Positions 1-7,800 of a stretch of 8,342 nucleotides of DNA are shown here, one piece after another; the stretch's first letter is position 1; every line of letters starts with the position of its first letter. Location of the stretch: the NCBI GenBank assembly GCA_023229405.1, contig JALNZH010000163.1:1-8342 (forward strand), in the 5' to 3' direction. This stretch comes from Bacteroidota bacterium. Lineage in GTDB: Bacteria; Bacteroidota; Ignavibacteria; UBA10030; UBA8401. The notes under the pieces are model-generated. The model was not told the origin of the DNA. It made no database searches and was given only the letters and a program-made list of their open reading frames with translations. Position numbers and translations under genes: made by a program.

Positions 1-40
1 TCCGAAAAGGAAACACGGAAATATTCCGCTTTAAAACACA

Positions 41-88
41 CAACCTTGTCAAGGTTCGTGAAGCATTTTTGAAACCTTGACAAGGTTG
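41..88. repeat. Inverted repeat built from two 15-bp near-palindromes
   Basis: Positions 41-56 and 73-88 are perfect reverse complements (16-bp arms) separated by a 16-nt spacer. Each arm also contains its own dyad: AACCTTG-T-CAAGGTT at 42-56 and AACCTTG-A-CAAGGTT at 73-87. The dyad centres are 31 bp apart, close to three helical turns. As RNA the element folds into a long hairpin about 42 nt beyond the stop of the minus-strand membrane-protein gene. On that strand it is followed by a moderately T-rich run (TGTGTTTTA), so it could act as a terminator. It could equally be a dispersed palindromic repeat or a pair of sites for a dimeric DNA-binding protein. The structure is directly visible; the function is inferred. 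Confidence 0.7.
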
Positions 89-129
89 ACAAATTCCAGC
101 CAAAAAATACAGGAATGCAATTTTCTATA

Positions 130-546
130 TTATCCCGCAGCTTTAGTTTCTTCCTTCTTTCCAAAAATCAATGCCAGAATCACTCCGTAAATAACATATC
201 CGATCACGCCGTACAGAAACCATTGCATGGCCATGGAATAGGGAATTGCGATCATACCATACGTGCCATACGCCATTCCGACACTCATCCAAATGCCGAT
301 ATACAATCCATATCGCGCTCCCTCCGCTATTCCTTTTCCTTCATATCCTTTTGAGAAAATAAAGGAGAAGAAAAACGCTCCGATCAACGAAATGACAGAA
401 TAAATCCACATTTTAGACTCCATATCAGGACGCCAAATACTTGCCGTATCCTTATATGCTTCGCTTAACAGGATGCCATGAACTACCATATCAAATGCAG
501 TCATAGCAATAAAAACTGCAACAAAACCAATCAGTATTTTTTTCAT
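130..546 (-). CDS. Small four-helix integral membrane protein of unknown function
   Basis: This 138-residue protein is predicted to sit in the inner membrane. Hydrophobic segments lie at about residues 4-27, 47-66, 77-99 and 108-128, and the C-terminal tail is short and charged (KKEETKAAG). Between helices 1 and 2 are a His-Gly pair near residues 23-24, a YKD and a WRP motif near residues 31-40; such polar loop residues may be conserved in a family, but I cannot name one. I chose the ATG at 544-546 because GGGAGGT lies 5 nt upstream of it and the N-terminus is the typical MKKILIG. A GTG-initiated form starting at 621 would add 25 polar residues before helix 1 and has no well-spaced ribosome binding site. 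The gene points away from the protease cluster and shares no operon with it. No transporter or enzyme motif is visible, so no function is assigned. Confidence 0.8.
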   Translation of the reverse strand: MKKILIGFVAVFIAMTAFDMVVHGILLSEAYKDTASIWRPDMESKMWIYSVISLIGAFFFSFIFSKGYEGKGIAEGARYGLYIGIWMSVGMAYGTYGMIAIPYSMAMQWFLYGVIGYVIYGVILALIFGKKEETKAAG

Positions 547-550
547 TCCT

Positions 551-557
551 ACCTCCC
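551..557 (-). promoter_or_regulatory. Ribosome binding site of the small membrane-protein gene
   Basis: On the minus strand GGGAGGT sits immediately before TAGGA and the ATG at 546-544. This gives a near-consensus Shine-Dalgarno match with GGAGG ending about 5 nt before the start. It decides the start in favour of the shorter 138-residue form over the upstream GTG. Confidence 0.75.
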
Positions 558-642
558 GTGTGTGATGAAATAAATCGGAATTGTATGGAACAGGTATTGA
601 ACCCGCGTTAAGGTAATTCACTCCTGTGACAAGTGCAAGGTT

Positions 643-1017
643 TCAAGATAAAGAAATACATACTTGTCCAAAATAAATCATAAAAGAGAGAAACTTATTC
701 CTTCTTTTTCTTGACGGGGTTCCGAAGGAATGCCGACATGGTATAAAGATTTGGGCGGTACAAGAAAAGAAGCAAAAGAACCCCTTGCGAAATGTAACGC
801 GCGCGATGAATCCCGTTCGCACGTGCCCGTAGATGGCAAAAAACACCAACAAAAGTCCCTTCATGATTTCAGACACCCCCTCTGTATCTCCACCTTGGTA
901 GGGGGGAGAAAAAGCTCACTCAATCCTCCTAAATTTCGCTCCTTCCCACATCTTATCCAACACTGTAAGAAATGTAGGGGAGGGATTATTTTTCTCAACA
1001 TAACATATCTTCCATAA
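643..1017. other. Non-coding patchwork with pyrimidine-rich and G-rich runs
   Basis: I see no convincing gene here. Open frames on both strands (77 codons at 643-876 minus, 95 codons at 730-1017 plus) give Cys/Phe/Arg/Lys-rich translations without domain-like patterns, and they overlap each other antiparallel. The stretch changes texture abruptly. About 700-850 is fairly GC-rich, with CpG-dense runs such as AACGCGCGCGATG. About 870-1000 alternates blocks such as ACACCCCCTCT, TAGGGGGGAG, TCCTCCTAAATTTC and GTAGGGGAGGGA. This suggests decayed or dispersed repeat material rather than a gene. Confidence 0.4.
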
Positions 1018-1241
1018 ATCCACCTGTTTCTCTAAATTTTTGTCAATAAAGGTTTTATTTTGGACAGCTATGAAAGAAATACATAAAAAAATTCGTGCGT
1101 TGGTATTCTGTTCTTAAGCCTCTTAAACTAATTGAAATTGTTCAGGAAAATTAAATTTACAATTATCACTTGATAACAGGCTATGATTTCCATAAATACA
1201 GTAGTCTAGATACGTAATTACCCAATATCGAAGGTCTTTTA
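1018..1241 (+). promoter_or_regulatory. AT-rich leader expected to hold the operon promoter
   Basis: This 224-bp AT-rich stretch directly precedes the first gene of the exported protease cluster, so the promoter should lie here. TTGAAA (1132-1137), TTTACA (1156-1161) and TATGAT (1182-1187) resemble promoter hexamers, but no pair has good spacing; TTTACA to TATGAT is 20 nt. AAGG at 1231-1234, 7 nt before the ATG, is a weak ribosome binding site. No riboswitch or operator is recognised. Confidence 0.3.
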
Positions 1242-2924
1242 ATGAAAAAAATCGTATTACTTTGTTTCCTCTGCGGAACCGTATTTGCGCAGATGGCCTC
1301 GAAATACCACAATTATAATGACCTCACCAAAGCACTTCAACAAATCACTTTTCAATATTCATCACTCGTCAACATGGAATCCATTGTGAAAATGGAAAAA
1401 GGGCATGAAGTGTGGGTGGTAACAATCGGAAAGGGTGTCGCAGAAAACAAAAAAGCAATACTGGTCGTTGGCGGAATCGAAGCTGCATCGCTGGTCGGAT
1501 CGGAATACGCACTACGCTTCATCGAACATCTGGCGCAATCGTATGGAAAAAATGACAGTATTACATCAATGCTAGAACAAACAACGGTGTACGTCATTGC
1601 TCGGGCAAATCCTGACGCAAGCGAATCGTTTTTCACCAAGCCGCTTGCAGAACGGGAAACCAACGTTGCTCCGTATGATGATGACCGTGACGCCGCAATT
1701 GATGAGGACGATGTTGACGACGTGAACAAGGACGGAATTATTTCACTCATGCGAGTGAAAGATAGCAGAGGGGAATGGATAATTCATCCGGACGATTCCC
1801 GGTTAATGAAAAAGGCAGATCCTGCCAAAGGTGAGAAAGGATCGTATCGTGTGCTAACGGAAGGAATTGATAACGATAAGGACGATGAATGGAATGAAGA
1901 TCCTGTTGGTGGCACTGATTTTAACCGCAACTTCACATACAATTTTCAGTTCTTTAGCAAGAATAGCGGAGTTCACCAAATTTCTGAGAATGCCACACGT
2001 GCACTGGCGAATTTCGTGTTTGATCATCCAAACATTGGAATGATCTTTACATTTTCGTCGAACGACAATCTTATGATGCCATGGAAAAACGAACCGCCGA
2101 AAGGTGAAGGTGCGGTAATTACATCGGTGACAAAAGATGATGAAGAATATTATGGGTTTATCAGCAAAAAATTTTCCGAGATCACAAAACTGAAAGATGC
2201 ACCGAAACCGGCAAAAGGAGAAGGTGCGTTGAGTGAATGGGGATATTACCACGCCGGACGATGGTCGTTTGCGACCAGACCATGGTGGCCGGCAGAACTT
2301 CCGAAAATAAAAGATACCATTGTGGTGAACGATTCCACGAAACAGTCGTTGGAAGGAAAGAAGGACAACAAAGAAAAATCGGATGATCCGATTGTGAATA
2401 TGCTGAAATGGTATGATGCAGTTGGAGTGAAAGATATTGCTGTTCAATGGAAATCGGTGAAACATCCTGATTTTCCGGAACAAGAAGTCGAAATCGGCGG
2501 TGTGAAGCCGTTTGTTCTTATCAATCCTCCGGCGGAAAGTCTAAATTCCTATTCGCGTTCCTATCTAAATTTCCTGACATTTCTCGCAGCGCAGCTTCCG
2601 ACTATTTCTTTTGCCAATCAAAAAGTTGAAAAAATTGGGAATAACGTGTACCGCGTTTCCATTGATGTGGTGAATAACGGTTTTCTTCCGACAAATAGTT
2701 CGCTGGGTGTTAAGACCAGATGGGTTCGCAATGTTCGGGTTCAATGTGATGCGGGAAAATCGGCGACACTTTCTTCCGGCAAAACGAAACAAGTGCTCGA
2801 TCCGTTGAAAGGAAGCGGCGGGTTTCAATCAATCAGTTGGATTGTGATCGGGAAAGGTTCCATTATGGTGAAAGCAGACAGTCCGGTTGCCGGTGGTGCA
2901 GAGACAAAAATTGATTTGAAATAA
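1242..2924 (+). CDS. Exported M14 carboxypeptidase-like protein lacking zinc ligands and catalytic Glu (probable pseudoenzyme)
   Basis: This 560-residue protein has a signal peptide (MKKIVLLCFLCGTVFA, cleavage before Gln17) and should act outside the cytoplasm. The M14-like domain spans about residues 20-350. A lysine/aspartate-rich linker (about 355-383) and a C-terminal beta-rich region (about 455-560) follow. It aligns along its length with the next gene: TIGKGVAE, ANPD (122-125), Asp-rich loops (146-166 and 210-220), the FNRN motif (227-230) and the HPDFPEQEVEIGG segment. The residues that make M14 enzymes active are replaced. The HxxE motif reads E80-A-A-S83, the third zinc His is S272, and the catalytic Glu is R346. 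Asn228-Arg229, matching the substrate-carboxylate side, is kept. The frame is intact, so this is not an eroding pseudogene. I infer a non-catalytic binding, regulatory or chaperone-like role. An altered metal site using Glu80 is possible but less likely. The gene is first in the cluster, 61 bp before its paralogue. Confidence 0.85.
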   Translation: MKKIVLLCFLCGTVFAQMASKYHNYNDLTKALQQITFQYSSLVNMESIVKMEKGHEVWVVTIGKGVAENKKAILVVGGIEAASLVGSEYALRFIEHLAQSYGKNDSITSMLEQTTVYVIARANPDASESFFTKPLAERETNVAPYDDDRDAAIDEDDVDDVNKDGIISLMRVKDSRGEWIIHPDDSRLMKKADPAKGEKGSYRVLTEGIDNDKDDEWNEDPVGGTDFNRNFTYNFQFFSKNSGVHQISENATRALANFVFDHPNIGMIFTFSSNDNLMMPWKNEPPKGEGAVITSVTKDDEEYYGFISKKFSEITKLKDAPKPAKGEGALSEWGYYHAGRWSFATRPWWPAELPKIKDTIVVNDSTKQSLEGKKDNKEKSDDPIVNMLKWYDAVGVKDIAVQWKSVKHPDFPEQEVEIGGVKPFVLINPPAESLNSYSRSYLNFLTFLAAQLPTISFANQKVEKIGNNVYRVSIDVVNNGFLPTNSSLGVKTRWVRNVRVQCDAGKSATLSSGKTKQVLDPLKGSGGFQSISWIVIGKGSIMVKADSPVAGGAETKIDLK

Positions 2925-2976
2925 ATTACTATTTCCTTCTTCACCTCCATTCGGGAAGGGTGTAGATCAAACATTC

Positions 2977-2980
2977 GGAG
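2977..2980 (+). promoter_or_regulatory. Ribosome binding site of the M14 carboxypeptidase gene
   Basis: GGAG lies 5 nt before the ATG at 2986. Another ATG at 2982-2984 is only 1 nt from the GGAG and out of frame, which supports 2986 as the start. Confidence 0.6.
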
Positions 2981-2985
2981 CATGA

Positions 2986-4725
2986 ATGAGAAAAATAATT
3001 TTAATACTACTAGTTTCTGCAAGTGCCATCGCCCAGCAATCAAAAGAATTCACTTCCAGTGCATTAAAAGCGATGGGTGCGCCGAATAATCCCAAAGTGG
3101 AAATTGCATGGAACCGGTATTACGATACAAAACAACTATTCGAGATTATGAAACGGATCGAAAAAGCGTATCCACATCTGGTCACGGTCACCAGTATCGG
3201 CAAGTCGGTAGAAGGAAAAGATATGTGGTTGATGACCGTTTCCAATAAGGAGAAAGGCGATCCGGATAAGAAACCCGCTATGTATATGGACGGTAATATA
3301 CATTCGAATGAGGTGCAGGGTGCTGAAGTTGTTTTATACACTGCATGGTATGTTACGGAACTGTTTGACGAAGTGGAATGGGTAAAGGATTTATTGAATG
3401 AAAAAACATTGTATATCCTTCCCACAATCAATCCCGATGCCCGTGATTACTTTATCTATAAGGCGAATAATCCGCATTCTCCCCGCAGTGGTATGACTCC
3501 GCGTGACGATGACGGTGACGGAGAGTTTAACGAAGATGGATACGATGATTTGGATGGTGATGGGAATATCGTCTTTATGCGGATTAAGGATCCGAACGGC
3601 CGATGGAAAATTGATCCGAGTGATTCGCGCTTAATGGTTCAGGCTGAAGCGGATGAACAGGGAGAGTTTACGTTATTGGGATGGGAAGGGATTGATAATG
3701 ACGGCGATGGGAGAGTGAATGAAGACAATCCCGGATTTTATGACCCGAATCGCGACTGGGCGTGGAACTGGGCTCCGCGGTATGTTCAATTCGGTTCGGA
3801 CCGGTTTCCCTTTACTTTTCCGGAAAATAGATCGGTGAGAAATTTTTTCCTGGAACACAATAATATTGCCGCGGCACAATCATTCCATAATTATGGAGGA
3901 ATGATTCTTCGCGGTCCGGGTTCCAAATCCGATGAGGGAACCTACAGTAAACAAGATATTCAAACGTACGATTTTCTCGGTCAGTTGGGTGAAGAACAAC
4001 TTCCGGGATATAATTATATGATTCTCTGGAAAGATTTATACACTGTTTACGGCGGTGAAATTGAATGGTTTTACGGCGGCAGAGGGATCTTGTCATTTAC
4101 AAATGAACTCTGGAGTGAATTTGATTATTTCCGTCGTGCAAAAGACTCTACACGTGATGTACGCCAGCAAGACATCTACCGGTTTGACCGTATCTTGCTC
4201 TTTAATGAAGGAGTTGTTCCCTGGAAGAAAATACAGCATCCACAATATGGAGAGATTGAAGTCGGCGGAATTAAAAAGCAATGGACGCGGACAGCCCCTT
4301 CTTTTATGATAGAAGATATGTGTCATCGCAATATGGCGTTTACGTTATTCCATCTTTATCATACACCAAAACTTTCTGTTGATTCTATCGTTGTGAAAGA
4401 GCTTGCCGGCGGATTAAAAGAAGTTACAGCAATCATCTCCAATGATAGGGTCATTCCGACGCATACATTTCAGGATGTGAAAAATAAAATCACCCGTGCA
4501 GATTGGGTGAGTTTGGAGGGCGGGAAAGTAGTAACAGGAGGAATTTTGGAGAATCGATATCTGGGAATCATGAAGGAACAAAAAAATAATCCCGCACGTC
4601 TGAATGTTGAGAATATAGCCGGGATGGGGACTGTTGCCATTCGTTGGATTGTAGACGGAGGCAACACATTTACCGTAAAAGTGGATTCCGAAAAGGGAGG
4701 AATCACAGAACGAAAGTCGAAATAG
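2986..4725 (+). CDS. Exported M14-family zinc carboxypeptidase
   Basis: This 579-residue secreted or periplasmic metallopeptidase is predicted to remove C-terminal residues from peptides. The signal peptide MRKIILILLVSASAIA is cleaved before Gln17. The peptidase domain covers about residues 40-385. It shows the zinc motif H106-S-N-E109 in DGNIHSNE, the third zinc ligand H301 in SFHNYGG, the catalytic E374 in SFTNELW, and N255-R256 in DPNRDW at the substrate-carboxylate site. Between these lie Asp-rich DxDGDG-type loops (residues 174-184, 187-195 and 237-247) that resemble calcium-binding loops and are longer than in pancreatic-type carboxypeptidases. A beta-rich C-terminal region follows (about 460-579). 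No hydrophobic anchor or obvious C-terminal sorting domain is seen. Substrate preference cannot be read from the sequence. It is probably co-transcribed with the catalytically dead paralogue 61 bp upstream and perhaps with the tricorn-like gene 100 bp downstream. Confidence 0.93.
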   Translation: MRKIILILLVSASAIAQQSKEFTSSALKAMGAPNNPKVEIAWNRYYDTKQLFEIMKRIEKAYPHLVTVTSIGKSVEGKDMWLMTVSNKEKGDPDKKPAMYMDGNIHSNEVQGAEVVLYTAWYVTELFDEVEWVKDLLNEKTLYILPTINPDARDYFIYKANNPHSPRSGMTPRDDDGDGEFNEDGYDDLDGDGNIVFMRIKDPNGRWKIDPSDSRLMVQAEADEQGEFTLLGWEGIDNDGDGRVNEDNPGFYDPNRDWAWNWAPRYVQFGSDRFPFTFPENRSVRNFFLEHNNIAAAQSFHNYGGMILRGPGSKSDEGTYSKQDIQTYDFLGQLGEEQLPGYNYMILWKDLYTVYGGEIEWFYGGRGILSFTNELWSEFDYFRRAKDSTRDVRQQDIYRFDRILLFNEGVVPWKKIQHPQYGEIEVGGIKKQWTRTAPSFMIEDMCHRNMAFTLFHLYHTPKLSVDSIVVKELAGGLKEVTAIISNDRVIPTHTFQDVKNKITRADWVSLEGGKVVTGGILENRYLGIMKEQKNNPARLNVENIAGMGTVAIRWIVDGGNTFTVKVDSEKGGITERKSK

Positions 4726-4727
4726 CA

Positions 4728-4750
4728 GCACAGTTCCTAATTTTCTGTGC
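4728..4750 (+). other. Weak stem-loop between carboxypeptidase and tricorn genes
   Basis: GCACAG (4728-4733) and CTGTGC (4745-4750) can pair around an 11-nt AT-rich loop just after the carboxypeptidase stop codon. No T-run follows, and the stem is only 6 bp. At most it would give partial termination or a transcript-processing site; it could be chance. Confidence 0.2.
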
Positions 4751-4753
4751 AGT

Positions 4754-4782
4754 TTGAATTTTCAATTATGAATTGCTATACC
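4754..4782 (+). promoter_or_regulatory. Possible internal promoter for the tricorn-like gene
   Basis: TTGAAT (4754-4759) and TATACC (4777-4782) are 17 nt apart, each with 4 of 6 matches to the sigma-70 consensus. A TG one base before the -10 gives an extended form. Transcription would start near 4789, leaving a leader of about 37 nt. The match is modest and the host's promoter consensus is unknown, so this is a suggestion only. Confidence 0.25.
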
Positions 4783-4815
4783 AACACGTTACCAAAAACT
4801 CTTCCTAATACATAC

Positions 4816-4820
4816 CGAGG
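4816..4820 (+). promoter_or_regulatory. Ribosome binding site of the tricorn-like gene
   Basis: CGAGG lies 5 nt (TTTGA) before the ATG at 4826. It fits the start that gives an intact signal peptide. Confidence 0.5.
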
Positions 4821-4825
4821 TTTGA

Positions 4826-7800
4826 ATGAAAAAACTTTTGCTCGTCATTGCTCTAATCTTTAGCATCGCGTCTGCTCAGGAAACACGGCTGCTCCGTTTC
4901 CCCGCAGTCTACGGCGACAAGCTTGTGTTTACCTATGCAGGTGATTTATATACCGTTTCATCAAAGGGTGGCACCGCGCGGAAATTGACAAATGATATCG
5001 GAATGGAAATGTTTGCCCATTTTTCTCCCGATGGAAAAAATATTGCGTTCACTGGTCAATATGATGGAAACACGGAAGTCTATGTTATTCCGACGGAAGG
5101 TGGAATTCCGAAACGGTTAACATACACTGCTACAGTAGATAGAGATGATGTTGCAGACAGAATGGGTCCGAACAATATTGTGATGTCTTGGAAGGATAAT
5201 ACAACAGTTGTCTACCGGTCACGCAGAATCGAATTTAATGATTGGAAGGGGCAGCTGTTCTATGCTTCCTTGGACGGCGGAATCCCGGAGCAGCTCCCAC
5301 TACCGCGTGGCGGCTGGAACACGTTTTCTCCGGACGGAAAAAAATTGGCATACAACCGAATCTTCCGTGAGTTCAGAACCTGGAAGCGATATCGCGGCGG
5401 TCAAGCCGATGATATCTGGATTTATGATTTTGTGACGAAGAAAATCGAGAATATCACCAACGATGCAGGACAGGATATTTTCCCGATGTGGACAGGGAAT
5501 AAAATTTATTTTATTTCGGATAGAGACGGACGGGATAAAAATAAACGGATGAATCTCTATTCATACGATTTGACCAGCAAAACAACAACACAGCATACAT
5601 TCTTTGCCGATTTTGATATTAAATATCCTTCACTCGGCAATGATGCTATTGTCTTTGAAAATGCGGGATATATCTACCGATTTGATCTTACTGCCGGAAA
5701 AGAATCAAAAGTGTCCATCCAGATTAATGACGATTTTGAATCTGGACGGGGTGGCCTGATTGATGTCAGTAAAAACGTTTCCAATTTTGAGATTGCACCG
5801 GATGGAAACCGTGCATTGTTCGGTGCACGCGGAGAAATATTCACAGTGCCGGCAAAATACGGTAATACAAGAAATCTTACCAACACATCCGGTGTGCACG
5901 AACGAAATTCCAAATGGTCGCCAGATGGAAAATGGATCTCCTATATTTCCGATGTATCGGGTGAAGATGAAATATGGATCCGTGCGCAGGATGGTCTCGG
6001 CGAACCGGAGCAGATTACCAAGAATGCCGACAATTATAAATATCAACCGGTGTGGTCGCCGGATAGTAAAAAATTGTTATGGGCGGATCGTGCCCAGCGA
6101 TTGCAGTATGTTGATATCGAATCAAAATCTGTCACACCGGTAACAGAATCGAAAGTGTGGGAGTATTCCGATTATGCATGGTCGCCGGACTCAAAATGGA
6201 TTACCTATCCGAATCCGGAAGAAGATGTAATGACAAAAATCAAATTATTTTCCGTCGATAAAAAAGAGACGTATGATGTAACAGATGGATGGTTCGAATC
6301 CGGAGCGCCGACATTCAGTTCGGACGGAAAATATCTGTTCTTTACATCCGATCGTTCATTCAGTCCTACCTACAGCCAGACGGAATGGAACCATGCGTAT
6401 TTTGATATGTCAAAAATTTATTTTGTTACACTCTCCAAAGAAACAAAATCGCCTTTTGAACCGAAAAGCGATGAAGTGAAAGTGAAAGAAGAAGAAAAGA
6501 AATCTGATGGCAAAAACAAATCGGATGACAAGAAAAAGGAAGATGGAAAGCCAGTTACGGTGAAAGTAGATGTTGACGGTCTGGTGCAGAGAATCGCCGG
6601 CCTTCCGGTTAGCGCATCGAATTACAGAAATCTTAGCGTGATCGGCGATAAAGTGTATTATCTTCGTCAGGGGAATAAAGACTCTAAAGCAAAACTGTTT
6701 CTCTATGAATTAGACAAACAAAAAGAGACGGAACTCGGCGATGTGAACGGTTATGAGATCTCTGCAGACACAAAGAAGATGTTGGTTGGTAGTGATGGTT
6801 CTTATGCGATCATCGATCTTCCGACGGGAAAAATCGAACCGAAGGATAAGTTGAGTTTGTCGGATATGAAAATGAAGCTGAACAAACGGGAAGAGTGGAT
6901 ACAGATCTTTAATGAATCGTGGAGACAGATGCGGGACTTTTTCTGGACGCCGAATATGCATGGCGTTGATTGGAAGAAAATGAAGGAAAATTATTCACAA
7001 TTGCTGCCGCATGTGAATCATCGTGTCGATCTTACGTATGTCATCGGAGAAATGATCTCGGAATTGAATATCGGTCATGCCTATGTTGGCGGCGGTGATT
7101 ATCCGAAAGCGGAACGGATTAAACTCGGTCTGCTGGGAGCAACCGTGGAGCGCGATGCATCGTCGAAATATTATCGTATCACAAAAATACTTCAAGGACA
7201 GAATTGGGAACCTTCGCTTCGCTCACCGCTCACGGAGATCGGTGTGGATGTAAAAGTGGGTGATTACATTCTTGAAGTAAATGGAACACCAACCAATACG
7301 ATGAATGATCTGTTTGAATCGTTTGTAGGCACAGTCGGCAAACAGGTAAAACTGAAAGTGAATGCTTCTCCAAAAGAGTCCGGCAGCAGAGAAACCGTTA
7401 TCATCCCCATCGGCAATGAAGCACCATTGTATTACTATACTTGGGTACAGAAAAACATTGAAACGGTGAACAAAGCCACCGATGGTAAAGTAGGCTATAT
7501 CCATATTCCGGATATGGGAGCGAACGGTTTGAACGAGTTTGTTAAACATTTTTACCCGCAGTTACGAAAAGAAGCGCTCATCATCGATGACCGCGGCAAT
7601 GGCGGTGGAAATGTTTCCCCGATGATTACAGAACGACTGAGCAGGGAGTTGGCAATGATCGGATATCAACGGAACGGATCGCCTTCCACCAATCCTGGCG
7701 GAATGCATTTGGGACCGAAAGTATTGTTGCTGGACGAATTCTCCGCTTCAGACGGTGATATTTTCCCGTACCGGTTCAGAAAATATAATCTTGGCAAGTT

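Noticed and set aside
643..876. 77-codon minus-strand open frame starting MSEIMKGLLLVFFAIYG
   Set aside because: The N-terminus looks briefly like a signal or membrane segment, but the rest is a Cys/Phe/Arg-rich translation of low-complexity DNA with no domain pattern, and it overlaps another open frame antiparallel.
730..1017. 95-codon plus-strand open frame
   Set aside because: No ribosome binding site that fits well, unusual composition, and it reads through C- and G-runs typical of repeat DNA.
1037..1062. Bacteroidota-type promoter (TTTG then TAnnTTTG) in the operon leader
   Set aside because: TATTTTG is one base short of the -7 motif, and its distance from the upstream TTTG (13 nt) does not match the usual spacing.
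1854..2483. 209-codon minus-strand open frame inside the first M14-like gene
   Set aside because: It is antisense to a clearly coding frame and its translation is Phe/Arg/Cys-rich without motifs.
1242..2924. Pseudogene call for the first M14-like gene
   Set aside because: The reading frame is uninterrupted, with a signal peptide, start region, conserved non-catalytic motifs and full-length C-terminal domain; only the catalytic positions are changed.
2935..2962. Possible hairpin (CCTTC/GAAGG, CACC/GGTG) in the gap between the two M14-like genes
   Set aside because: Only 4-5 bp pairings with a long loop and no T-tract; not strong enough to call a terminator or attenuator.
4763..4775. Small palindrome CAATT-ATG-AATTG before the tricorn-like gene
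   Set aside because: AT-only short arms with a 3-nt loop are expected by chance in AT-rich intergenic DNA.
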